Below, in pieces: positions 38,483-49,416 of a stretch of DNA of 64,000 bases (position 1 is its first letter; each line of letters starts with the position of its first letter). This stretch comes from Brasenia schreberi (Eukaryota; Streptophyta; Magnoliopsida; Nymphaeales; Cabombaceae). Under the pieces are notes generated by a model. It saw nothing but the letters and a program-made list of their open reading frames with translations, was not told the DNA's origin and ran no database searches. The stretch is from positions 10,752,001 through 10,816,000 of the forward strand of contig JAYKKT010000089.1 of assembly GCA_036023115.1 (NCBI GenBank), in the 5' to 3' direction. A program made the position numbers and the translations under genes.

Positions 38483-41400
38483 ATGGCGACGACCGGTGGT
38501 GGTGGTGGTGGGAAGGTGCTGCTGCTGGAAGGGCCGGCTCAGCCAGACTGGAGCGGCGGTCTCAGGCACGAAGACATCTCCATCGACGCGCTGCCTTACA
38601 TCGACGACGAGTACGGTGACCCAAGGGTGAAAGCGGAGGTGGACCGACTCGTCGAGGAGGAGATGCGCCAGAGCCTCCGCAAGCCCTCTGATTTCCTTCG
38701 CAGCTTTCCCCCCGCTCCTAAATTCGACCTCCACGTTCGTCTCCTTACTCAGACTTGTTGTCTTATCGTTGTCTTATAAAGATTATCTGACATTTGGTTT
38801 TGTGGCAGAGCCATCCTCTGATTGCAAGGGAGTACGAGCGGGTGAGGGCAGGAAAGCCCCCTTCCGTCCTTGACTTCTCGCGTTATGGTTTGGAGCCGCC
38901 GGCACCTGCAAAGAAGCACGATGTCGAAGCTTGGAACAAGGCTCTACGCAACGCCCAGACCCAGCTTCAGCATCAAATCATCAGGTTCCTTTTCGTTTCT
39001 TGTTAATGCCGGCAGTTTCCGTTGCAATTTTCATGGGTGTTTTGGAGAGTGAAAATGCAGGTTTAGATTCAACCATAGGATTCATCTTATGCATGTAGTT
39101 GATCCGCTAAGTAATCGAACTACCATGTATAGTATCAAAACACAAGTACAGTTCGCCCTCAGGACTCATCTTATGTATGTGGTTGATCTGCCAAGGCATC
39201 GAGCGACCATGTAGTAGTATCAAAAACACAAGTACACTTCTCCCTTCTTCTTCATTTCAAAGAAGAGTTTACAGACAGTATATGTGAAATTTTCATATAT
39301 GAAGCGTAAGCAGCTAAAAAACATGGGAGAGTGGGTTAGGCGGGAGTCCAGTGAGGCCTTTCCTGAAAATTAGATCAACTAGTTCTCTTTTGGCGGTGGC
39401 AGAGTTTGGGAATTCCCGCTTCTGCGAAATTTTCACTCACAGAATTTGGTTCATAAGTAGCATCTGGTGGTTTTTAGGAACCCATCGTATATGTTCTTGA
39501 GGATGATGCAAATTTGATGACATTTAAGAAATGGGAATTGATCATGATCCTTTGGTTCCCGTCTCTTAGAACGCAATATACCGCCAACACTTATTAATAG
39601 TTATATTTCACATTGTACTTCTATATTGATCTTGAAATTGTTAACCAATTATCTCGTTCTAGCATAAGCATAGAAGTAGAGCAAGTTTCATTGGAGAGGA
39701 GTAGAGACAATGACTGAAATATCGAGTTGCCAAACAAGGGTTTTTTATATAAATAATTGAGGCTATTATCTATGTCACACGGGTGCAGGTGCGGGTGTGG
39801 GATACGGCAAATTTCAAAAATATTGGGTGCAGGGACATGGCTAAGGTATATAATATTATATATATATATATATATAATATTCAAACTAGAGCAAGTGAGA
39901 CATCAATTAGCATAAGTATATGGCAATAGTAACTACACAACTTTATATTAAAGCAAAACAAGTAAATAACTACTAATTTCATCATAATTGTATTTGTAAA
40001 GTGACCTGAGCTCATTTTTTGACTGATCAATTTCACTTTCTTTTCTCTCTAACACTTCATTATGCAATTCTTCAATGAAGCTAATTTACACATAGAAGCA
40101 GATCCAGGAGAGCTAGAATGGTCAGCAAAAGAATCCTCACGCTGCATCAAATCAGAAATCAAACTATCTACAGCATTGATGTCTAGACTATCTAAGTTAC
40201 TGATGAAATCCTCAGCAGCAAAATCAGACCCATGATCAGTGGAACCAGGATAATAAAGATCACCAACATAATTGTCATGGATACCTGCAAGAACAAATTT
40301 GCAGTTAGAAATAATAGTTTTCTCTAGGCAGACACCACACAGGGTTACTGTATAATCCTTTTCCAACGTCAACATTGTTTTGTGTGGTTATAGTGTCCAA
40401 ATTCACAAGGTTATATTGTTTAAAGACGCTTCCTATGAAAAAAGATATTGAAGGATGAGACAGGGACAAGCAACAGCGGGTGACAAAAGGAACCAGAAAA
40501 AGTAAGGAATAAACAGTATACATGTTAATAGTTAGATATTTCATATGCATATATATGCAACATATTAATATCAGAACAGTTTCTTCCTTGATAAAAACTT
40601 TGTTATGTATTAAGAGTCAAGACAACCAGCAAAAAAACCCAGACCTAAACCAAGACCAAGCCTTTCCTTGCAAAGTTGGATCAGCTTCATATACTCTTAG
40701 CTGCCATTGCGTGCTATCGTGTGCAGTATCTGGATGAAATTCTGAGTTCGACATTTCATAGTCATATATTCACAGCACAATACAAAGGAGAACAGCTTCT
40801 ACCTCAATAAAATGTTGTTAAGTATTGGGACTGAAACGGAAAAGCATGTCTTTCCCTTACTAAGTAGTATCCACTGCATGGATTCTTTGTTGCCATTGTG
40901 CACTAGCTTGTACATGTACATATTAAATTCTAAAAGTATAAGAAATTGCCATGTTTCAATTCATGGTACATTACATCGTAAATGTTTTTCAGCAACATCA
41001 CATAAATTGGGACTGGATCACCCTCTAATTTAATGGCTAAACTGGCACAAGAAAAGCAACAACCTATAAGCAATGTAGTAAAGAGTCTAAAGACCACAGG
41101 GAGAGCAGCAGATTTTTAATAGATTCACATTAAATACCCATTGAACATCGTACACATGGATATAAACAAAGAACATGGCATCAACGATGTTTGCCTAAAA
41201 CATGCCACATCAAAAGTGTATCCGAAGAATGTGCCACCATGTAGTTCCAGAAAACAAAGGAACCAGGAGTACACAACTTCTGATCAAGACAAGGATTTTC
41301 ACTGACGACTATTCAGTTAATTCTAATATTAGCCCGACATCAATTGAATGGGACAACAACAACAACAACAATAAAACCAGCAAGATGCATATACTGCAAA

Positions 41401-43473
41401 GAAAAGTGAAACAGGGGACAAACTTGATGATGAACCGCAATCAGGTAAAGATACCACCGTTAGAGACACACATATTGCCTTGGTCAGCAATGCCTGGATA
41501 TTGTATGGAGATGCCAGCGAAAGAGACTCTATTCTCTTCGGATCGGCATCTTGAAGACTTGGATCACTCTTGCCACATGTATCTTCATGTCCATCAACCT
41601 TCTCCTTCTCATACGTTGCAAGACCCTGTCCCCAGCCAAGCCTATGTTTCTTCCTGTTGTGCTAATAATAATAAGAGCCTCTTCCGGAGGAGAACGCAAA
41701 GAAGTCGCCTTTACGGCCACCTCACGTCCATCTCCAATTTCAGATTTCATTGCGCCGTTCATAACAATCAAAAGATACGACAGAGAAAGAGAGAAAGGGA
41801 GAGAGAGAAGAGAAAAAGGGAGGGTGAGAATACCTGCATCAGAAGGAAGGCACAGCAGAGGGCGGTGGAGGTAGTGGTGAGCCCATCAGCATGCGAGGGG
41901 TGGCGGAGAGAACGGGCGAGAGGCTAGAGGCAAGGTGCAGGACCAAATAAAGGCTTTTGGGTGTGGCCAACGCACCCAAAAACGTACTTAAACACATTGA
42001 CCGTGTCGAAGTTATCGACACCATGTCGCACCAATGTCGGTGCCAACACCTCACCGCCTAGAGGTGTATGTGTGATATAGGCTATTATGTACCCTCTATC
42101 TTGTTCAACTTGTTTATGAACTCTAAGTGGTTTGCTTTATTCTTTACTTTGTGCTTGTAGATTTATTCACTGTATTTTCCAAGTTCCCTTGGTGCATATC
42201 ATATGCATAAGAAAAATGCGGCTTAATCTTAACTAAGAATGTGTGTCTCCTTTTGCACCTTGCTTATTTCAGCCATAGCATACGCCTGCTCAAGATGCTC
42301 TTTTATTATTGTTAGTCACATGGATGTCTTCGATCTTACCATGACCTCCTCTCTGAATTGGTAGAAGTTCATATCCTGAGTTATCTTGGCCCTTCCTCCA
42401 TCATAAAAAACGCAATGACAGACTGTTAGATGATTGTATATTTGAGAACTTAAGAATTACCGTTGGTACTGACTTCTTCAGTTTCCGGATTCCCTTCTGC
42501 TGATACATAAGAATCCTGATTGTAATGTCTCTCTTTTTCAACTTTGCTTTGTGTGTGGTGGTTACATATTTTCATAATTGCCTTTCTGTAAGCGATCACA
42601 AAACATTGTGTTTGGTTCACGTAAATGAGAATGATTTCCTCTAGGATACCGCCTTACTCTACTTGTTTCCCAGACTTGAAAATTTAGACTTGATACTGAA
42701 GCATGAAGTGAATGTCTGGAAACTTCACAACCAGCGTTTGGAAGCTTATTTAACAAGGTATGATATTCAAAGTGCCTTTCTGGTTTCATTTGTGTGTTGG
42801 TAGCAAGGAGATGGTATTTCTGTCTGTTACATTTTGTCGATGACTTTAATGTCTCTGTTTTGCTTGTGCCACTGTTATGCATACTGCAGGATGCAAGCAA
42901 ATCTTCAGGAATACAATGACAAGATTGAAGCTGTGAATCGTGAAAGGAAGTTCCACCAGGTAATGGTGTAATGCCCTTTAGTATTTCTGTGGAACCAAAC
43001 CATCTGCTTTTCAGCTGGAGACAGTTTAATGTGGTGATTATTTTGTGCCAGCAAAACACTGCTTTGGAGCTAAAATCTCTGGCAGCTCAATGGAATGAGC
43101 TCTGCCAAAAGAACATAGCGATAGAAGTTGCATGTGCAGAGCTAGAAAACCAAATTGAGGAGATTCACAAAGAAGCATCTGCAAGGTATACGCATCTCTT
43201 GTTTTCTTCCTCCAGTTATTTCAATGGGTTATCAGGTTGTCCACTAATCACTGCATCGCAAATGCAATGACTGAGCTTTATCTGGTCCCTGGGGCTCATG
43301 GTTAAGCTGATATCCCATTTCTCATTCAATCTCATTAGGAGTCTATATTCAAGTCATTTGTTTTGCTTGCCTTGTTCCCTTATTTCATTGGTTTAGAATC
43401 TAAAAATTCAATTCGAACTTGTAGGGGACTGAACTTGGAGCGAGATACAAACTACGAGCCCACGCAACATTGA
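38483..43473 (+). CDS. MOS4: MOS4 / BCAS2 / SPF27, Prp19-complex subunit
   Basis: Six exons join in phase: 38483-38734, 38809-38984, 42674-42757, 42890-42959, 43052-43185, 43425-43473, giving 254 residues, the usual length. The protein is the plant homologue of human BCAS2/SPF27, a nuclear coiled-coil subunit of the Prp19/NineTeen splicing complex; Arabidopsis MOS4 is also needed for resistance signalling. Family signatures are [75 protein letters not shown] and, in the coiled coil, [15 protein letters not shown] and [10 protein letters not shown]. All junctions are GT-AG. A glycine run (residues 5-10) follows the start. The last exon ends [15 protein letters not shown], shorter than but alignable to relatives. 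Intron 2 is 3.7 kb because of an inserted DNA element. It looks functional. Confidence 0.95.
39077..39244. repeat. 84-bp tandem duplication in MOS4 intron 2
   Basis: Units start at 39077 and 39161 (AGGATTCATCTTATG and AGGACTCATCTTATG) and share GATC, ACCATGTA, GTATCAAAA and CACAAGTACA in the same order, with moderate divergence. Confidence 0.85.
40090..40284 (-). pseudogene. Exon-like fragment carried by the DNA element
   Basis: A 65-codon open segment preceded by TTCTTGCAG and followed by GTAAAT, so bounded like a real exon. It encodes an acidic, serine-rich peptide including [20 protein letters not shown] and [14 protein letters not shown]. The family is not recognised. It may be a captured host exon. 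Confidence 0.5.
41529..41771 (-). pseudogene. Second gene-like fragment carried by the DNA element
   Basis: Minus-strand ATG preceded by a CT-rich leader-like stretch (41775-41825), followed by [20 protein letters not shown]. It resembles a captured 5' untranslated region plus first exon. No family is recognised, and whether it belongs with the fragment at 40090-40284 is inference. Confidence 0.35.
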
Positions 43474-43829
43474 CATTTTGAGGGGTTGGTTGCCTTCATC
43501 TAGCGGTCAATGTATCAGCTTGGGTGTGTTGTTCCAGATGCATGCTGATTTGCTGGTTCATTTTTTGTGGAAATATGTGCGCTCACATTGTTGTCCTTTA
43601 CACCCATCTATACAGAAAACTCATGAGCATGAAACGTCCTTAAATCTGTAATGAATTGCTGGTTTGAGTTTTGATCCGTAGTTCCTGAAAAATTAGCACG
43701 TACAATTTTTGGAACTCTGAAGTCATGCCTTTACTTTAATCTGCATACACAAAAAAGTTAGTTCAGCGATTTCAAGATTTTTAAAATGGAGAGGAGCATC
43801 AGGTATTCTATGTGATAAGAAGATATCAT

Positions 43830-44295
43830 TAAAGTTAAAAGGTAAATATTATAGTACAATAATTAGACCTTCCATGTTTTATGGTTGAGTGTTGGGCAGT
43901 TAATCATCAACATGTACAAAAGATTTCTGTGACAGAAATGAAGATGATGAGTGGTCATATAAGGAAAGACCGGATACATAATGAGGTTATTAGAAACAAA
44001 TTAGGAATGACACCGATAGAGGATAAAATGAGATAATATTGTTTAAGATGGTTTGGACATATAGAAAGAAGATCAAAAGTAGCACCTTTAAGAAGGTATG
44101 AAAAACTAGATTTTGAAAGTATTAAAAGAGGTAGAGGACAACCACAAAAGTGTTGAAAAGAAACAATAAAGAACGATCTAGCTTATTGTGAGTTAAGCCC
44201 TAACATAACACATGATGGGCTATGTGGAAACAAAGAATCCATGTAGCCGATCCCGTCTAGCATGGGAAAAGGCTTAGTTATTGTTTGTTGTTTGT
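43830..44295 (+). mobile_element. RTE-type LINE, 5'-truncated 3' end
   Basis: Translated segments match the C-terminus of plant RTE LINE proteins: KGKYY, a CWAVNHQHVQK-like word, KMMSGHIRKD, IEDKM, RWFGHIERRS, RRYEKLDFESIKRGRGQPQK and the tail near ATCCATGTAGCCGATCCCGT. Several stops and frameshifts. It ends with a simple GTTTGTT repeat. Lies downstream of MOS4. Confidence 0.85.
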
Positions 44296-45639
44296 AGTGA
44301 TTTCAAGATTTTAATGTCTCGTCATACTTTACCAATGGTTACCCTGCTTCAGTATTTTATGCAGCAGGAACAAAAAATGCTTTCAGTATGTTCTTAGTTA
44401 TAGACAACAATGATATAAATCTACTTGTGTTTATGGCACTAACCATTTACAGCCTAAGGCGACTCTTACTAAGATGAGAAGATGATTAGAGGTAGCAGAA
44501 GTTTATCGAATGGTCTGATCTTGTTCAAAGTAGTTTGTACTTGCGCAGAGAAACTGCTTTCAAGTTGATAGATCATGAAGGACCTTCAAATGAGAAATAG
44601 TTAACCCTTAATGGCTTCTAATTTGCAAGATACCATAATCACAGACAAGCTGTATAGTCTAACATCTTAATGGGGATTTCTCCTTGGGGAGATACCATAA
44701 CTCATGTAAATCATAAGAATCGGGCTTATTTCTCCTCACAGAGAAACCATGCACTTGTAAAGCATTGGAGTCTTGGTCAAGTAAAGGTGACCTCAGTTAT
44801 GTATTGGATAGAAGTGGGTAAAACACATACGAAGGAATCACAATATCTTAAGTCAATGAGCGTCTGGAGATGGCCGATGACGTAACAGAGTTTGATATAA
44901 TTGTACTGGAATCAGCACATTCTCGTTCACTAGAAAAAGATGGAGCGCTCCAAATCCAGCTTTAATTTCACCTTCGCATGCTTGTCATATAATTCACACA
45001 AAAATGCTTTCGTCTAGAGAAAACAGATGAGTATTTGGGGGAAAAGGTTGTTTACTTCGACTGTCATACCATAATTGGATATAATACGCAGGCTGTTAGT
45101 TCCTGATGCAGATTGTTAGTAGGCTAACACAATTTCAGTGCATGTTTGAAACGAGTGTATAGGTAATCTGGTTCCAAACTCATGTCAATGCTACATCAGT
45201 CTGGGTACCACGTCCAAGATGTCCACCATCAAGCACAAGGAATGAGCTCCTTAAAATTTCTTCATCAAGAGTAAGTATCCCGTATCCAAGTCCAGTCACA
45301 TTGTACATAAGTCCTAATGACCAAGGAAGTAGCACAGGTAATACAGGTTTTTCATCACACTATCTAAAGCTGAAATTCAAGCCCAAATATCACAAGTATC
45401 AACTTTCATAAACAAATACGAGAATATTACTAGAATGGTGAAACAAAGCTAGAAAAAGGGGCTTCTTTTTCCCTAACAAATTGTTGCTTTTCAAACTTGG
45501 AGATTTAGAGTCTCACCAGCAACATAGTGGCTTAAATTGAAAGCAGTAAAACAATTTTGTGTTTCTTTCACAGTGCTGAAAAAGTTTCATGTTTCTGTTT
45601 GATGCTATCATACATCCAACTTGACAGACAGGTCAAGAT
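44296..45639. other. Intergenic, no gene seen
   Basis: No coding or repeat structure that I can support. Confidence 0.5.
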
Positions 45640-45829
45640 CCCAAAGAAAAGACAATCGCCAGTCAAATCAGTTAAGGTGACGGTGTTTTTATATTCAAAA
45701 TCATACATGATTATTTGTTCATGTCTCTGCCAGCGTCTGATGCATTGAGTGCAGTTCAGTCTAAATTGGTAGGCATAAAAACACTATCACCTTAATTGAT
45801 TTGAACGGCGATTGTCTTTTCTTTGAGAT
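45640..45829. ncRNA. Long near-perfect hairpin, possible small-RNA locus or foldback element
   Basis: Arms of about 53-55 bases (45640-45692 and 45775-45829) are inverted repeats with about six mismatches; the longest perfect stretches include AAAGAAAAGACAATCGCC and GTGTTTTTAT. The loop is about 82 bases. Some mismatches would be G:U pairs in RNA. Pairing fades outside the arms. It could be a young MIRNA-like locus, or a foldback element without clear target duplication. Transcription and function cannot be seen from sequence. Confidence 0.45.
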
Positions 45830-46435
45830 GTTCACAGTCTACGGCTTTATATGTTATTAATAGCGGTTAGCAGGTTGTTAGCGGTGGACCTTGATATAGT
45901 AGTAGACATGATATAACGTATTTAGTGGTAAACTTTTATTTACAATTAAAAATTATATATATATATATATATAATGAATTCTCTTATTTCTAAAAAATAT
46001 GAAGAAAAACAACCACTTTTTTCATAAATATGAATCAAACTAAATAAACAAATTATACTTCTAACTTCTAAGAAAACAAACAATAAATTTCATTTGGCAC
46101 ATATATATTGAGTTGTTAACCTTAAATTAAAAAACAAAAACATAAATGTAACAAAGTTATTCTAAACATTAAGTAAAAGAATTAAAAGAAACAAATATAT
46201 AATTACTTATCTGCTCAAATATGGTGAATGTGGTTGTCGCCAAGCCTGAACCCTCTCTTACTCTTTAGAGTCGGTATGCACATTACACGTTTTGCTACAG
46301 AATTGTCCACTACTAATAGTGAACATAAAAAAAACTGTTCACATGTACTAATCAATAATCATGTTGTCACAAAAAAAAATCGAACGTTAATTGTTTTTAT
46401 GTTCACAATCATGCACCTTGAGTTCTCAATCATAC
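45830..46435. other. AT-rich stretch, no gene seen
   Basis: Contains a short AT tract (45954-45972). Nothing else is supported. Confidence 0.5.
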
Positions 46436-46972
46436 AGACATAGCGGAGCACCTTCCCATTTGAAGAAGCAAGTTCGACTCTTTCAGCAAAATCTTCAGAA
46501 GACATCACATTTGGACCCATTTCATCAAGATACAAGCTATCTACCTGCATATTGAAGCAAAAGAATAAGATCATGAGACATCATTTTCCAGCTTAACTAA
46601 CCAACATACCAGCTCCAGAAGTCAAAAACACAAGTAAAATCGAACCTTAATGTCTTCCATGTTAATATGCCAACCAAGAAGCTGAGCTAAGATTAATGCC
46701 TACCTTGTGAAAATGAAGAAATGGTTATTTACACTGGATACAGAGGAAGAATTAAGTAATCAGAAAGTAAGATCATTACGGTGACATCAAATATAAACTC
46801 CAATATCATGTGAATCGGAACCAATTTAAAATAATATAAATATCTGAATGAATACACTCACAAACATGTTAGTGGTGGAAGCAACCTGATAAAGAGAACT
46901 TATAAAGCATATTTGCATCATACCTTCCTTGCTGCATCCATTCCACCAAGGTCATCACGTGGGTATGCAAGC
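46436..46972 (-). pseudogene. Homoserine dehydrogenase gene fragment
   Basis: Three consecutive exon-like blocks on the minus strand match monofunctional plant homoserine dehydrogenase, a plastid enzyme making homoserine for Thr, Met and Ile synthesis. They are 46924 to about 46967 (YPRDDLGGMDAARK), about 46647-46702 (ALILAQLLGWHINMEDIK) and about 46440-46551 (SLYLDEMGPNVMSSEDFAER, then SSNGKVLRYVCMIENSRC). Boundaries have GT donors and AG acceptors. Relative to the family, the last block lacks about a dozen residues after SSEDF. The NAD-binding N-terminus and the C-terminal end are absent, so it is a non-functional duplicated piece with introns kept. Confidence 0.85.
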
Positions 46973-47187
46973 AGGGATGTTATAAAAGTCCATTAGAAAC
47001 CATATGAGATATATAAATAAAGGTTTAAAGTTTAACCAAAACAAAGAGGGAAGAACTATGTTAAAACAAGCTTAAAACATCGAACAGCAAAATCCAATAA
47101 ATGTAAACAATTGTTGATATTTGTAATTGGAAGCAGCCCGATCATTTGTCGTCAAGTATCAAATCAATAAGTCATATACAAACACAC

Positions 47188-47930
47188 CTGATAATGGGTG
47201 TTTCAAGTCAAGAACAAACCAAAGTCACAAGTAAAGTCAAATATTAAAGAGTTACAATTGTAGCTTTTTATTGATTGTATGAGGCTCGATTTATATAGCA
47301 ATTGTTACAAGAGAGGAAGAGGAGTGAAGAGTGAAGAGGGCATCCAATGGTTGGTTAACAAGCTAGCCGTTGAGGCCAATGCCGTTGGGGATGTCCAATG
47401 GATAGTAGTCGTTGAGCTCCCAACGGCTATCTCCTGGCCAGAACTCTGGCCAAGACTGATCATACACGGGCCCTAGTAGCCCGTAGTCTTATTACAAAAC
47501 TCTTAATACCCTCCTTCAAACTTACGATGTGTATACCGACAGTTTGTCTAACAAAAAATAAAAACGAGTATCTAAGAGGGATTTGGTGAAGAAATCGGCT
47601 AAATGCATTTATGAGGTGACAACACAAACTAATCTTTTTTTGTAAGCATTATTCACGAATAAAATAACAATCCGTCTCAATATGCTTCGTTCGTTCATAG
47701 AAGGTGTTGTTGGAGGCGATGTACATGATACTTTTATTGTTACAAAACATGATATTCGGTTGTTGGACAACGATGCCCATGTCCTTTAGTACCTCTCTAA
47801 TACAGGAGATTTTTGTAGCAACAATAGTCATAACACGATATTCAATTTCAGTGGAGGAAAGTAATACCTTATATTGCTTCTTTCACTTCCATGAAATTAG
47901 TAATTCAGTTAAAAAGACACAAAAATAAAT
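47188..47930 (-). mobile_element. 3' remnant of a copia retrotransposon
   Basis: The minus-strand frame at 47649-47831 contains FYERTKHIETDCYFIRE, the end of copia RNase H. Next on that strand is a polypurine tract (AAGTTTGAAGGAGGG, about 47505-47522), then LTR-like sequence starting TATTAAGAG and running to about 47188. The rest of the element is absent; it is separate from the element at 12-18 kb. Confidence 0.75.
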
Positions 47931-48423
47931 AGCAGAAAGTTTGTTGTTGACTTCTCTACCCCAATAAGCATTAGTATACACAACTAAATTAAATGATGAA
48001 AAAAAGAAATTAAGAGTACCCCTTGTTTGTAGAATTGCTTTCTGAAATTGACTAGTTATATGAGTTGCATGAGAGATATAAGGTCTAGTAAGTTATATGA
48101 AATGAACGAGAGATATAAGGTTTAGTAATAGTAAGATTGGTGAGAGCACCTATCAGTTATCAGTTTTCGGCCAATGCTGCCTGCCCCCATTATCACCACC
48201 GGAATCCGCCTCACCTTCCCTCCCTCTTCTTCTCGGCGGCCTCTTTCCTCGTCGTCTTATTGCAGCTGCTCAAAAGCAGCTACCGGCGGGGAGAACACTG
48301 TTCCCCACGTCGCCACGATTTTGAAATTGCAAATAGCGGCCCATACTTCTTATTTTTAGGGAAACGTGAGACGGGGGTTTTATTTTTCACGTTTCCTCGA
48401 CAACTTGGTTTGCTCCTTCCGTT
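47931..48423. other. No gene supported
   Basis: A moderately GC-rich patch at 48137-48440 has a 100-codon frame without recognisable family. It may be a decayed gene fragment. Confidence 0.4.
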
Positions 48424-49373
48424 TAGGGTGTCCTACTAGAGCTAGTAAAACGATCCGAACAGGACTTAGTTCATGGCTCGTTGATCCAACTCAAAATCTT
48501 ACTCGTGATTCGACTCGCTAATATGTTTGAGAGAGCTACATACTCTAGCTGAACACGAGATGTTTGCTAACGTTTAAATATATAGCTTGATACATTTAAA
48601 TGCTCATTAAAAGGTTATTTCTTTAACTAGAAAATTAATTTAATTTTTATTTATATATGCTTTTCTTTTATAGAACGAAAGCTTCAGTAACTAAATTACA
48701 TTATTTCCATTCCCTATTGGTTCGGTTAACATGGTTTCTTCCTGTGTATGTATATGTATATATAATTTATTTGTTTTTAAATAATATATATAGTTGTTAA
48801 CGATGTACAAATGCAACGCGTTTATATTTATATTTATATATATAAGACAAATTAAAACATAGCTTTATGTCGGATCACTCCTTTTCAGTGGTATGAGAGT
48901 AACAAAGTTATCTTTTGCGGATCCTGTCGACCATTTGACACTATCTGCTTATGTTTTATAGTTATTTTTTTTGTGGCACGAAAATAATAAAATTGATTTT
49001 TCGTGATTTTTAAAGATCCTCATGATCGAGCAATAGGTAGGATTTATATATAAATATATATATATATATATGAAAAAATTGGATCCTACTTACACTGACA
49101 CCTCTTTATTCATGTCAACTCGTTGTATAATTTCAAAATTTTGAAAAGGTTTTAAAAAAAGTACGAAAGTTATTTTTGTTACATTCATATCACCTAAGTG
49201 AGCATGAATGAACATATATCAGTATGGTCAAGATCCAATCACTCTACGTAAATATACTTAGAAGATAACAAACTAAACTCAAACACACTCACTGCGAGCG
49301 GGCTACGTTGAACTCAAAAACGAGCCACTTGGTTCGTCTACGAGCCCCCCGGTGCGGGTTGTCCGGCCCTAAA
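48424..49373. mobile_element. AT-rich hAT-like element just upstream of the reductase gene
   Basis: Right end reads CGGTGCGGGTTGTCCGGCCCTAAA and left end TTAGGGTGTCCTACTAGAGC; the right end in reverse begins TTTAGGGCCGGACA, typical of plant hAT ends. Near both ends are GAGC/CTCG-rich words such as GGCTCGTTGATCC and ACGAGCCACTTGGTTCG. No matching 8-bp duplication was found, so it may be composite. It ends 43 bases before the in-frame ATG at 49417. Confidence 0.4.
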
Positions 49374-49416
49374 GAAACCCGAGCTCGCTCACTCACCGCT
49401 CAAAAATAATAAAAGC

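Larger units (their letters stand above)
39770..42080. mobile_element. 2.3-kb DNA element in MOS4 intron 2 with 8-bp target duplication
   Basis: Perfect flanking duplication GCTATTAT (39762-39769 and 42081-42088). Terminal inverted repeats are CTATGTCACAC and GTGTGATATAG, one mismatch in 11. The left end continues in GGTGCGGGTGTGGGATACGG and the right end in GACACCATGTCGCACCAATG, the GTGTCGG-type end sequence often seen in plant repeats. An 8-bp duplication points to hAT, though the ends are not classic. No transposase was found. Gene-like fragments lie inside on the minus strand. Confidence 0.8.

Noticed and set aside
41202..41927. 241-codon plus frame in MOS4 intron 2
   Set aside because: Low-complexity Arg/Glu tail from a GA-rich stretch, no domain; the minus strand of the same DNA looks more like a captured leader and exon.
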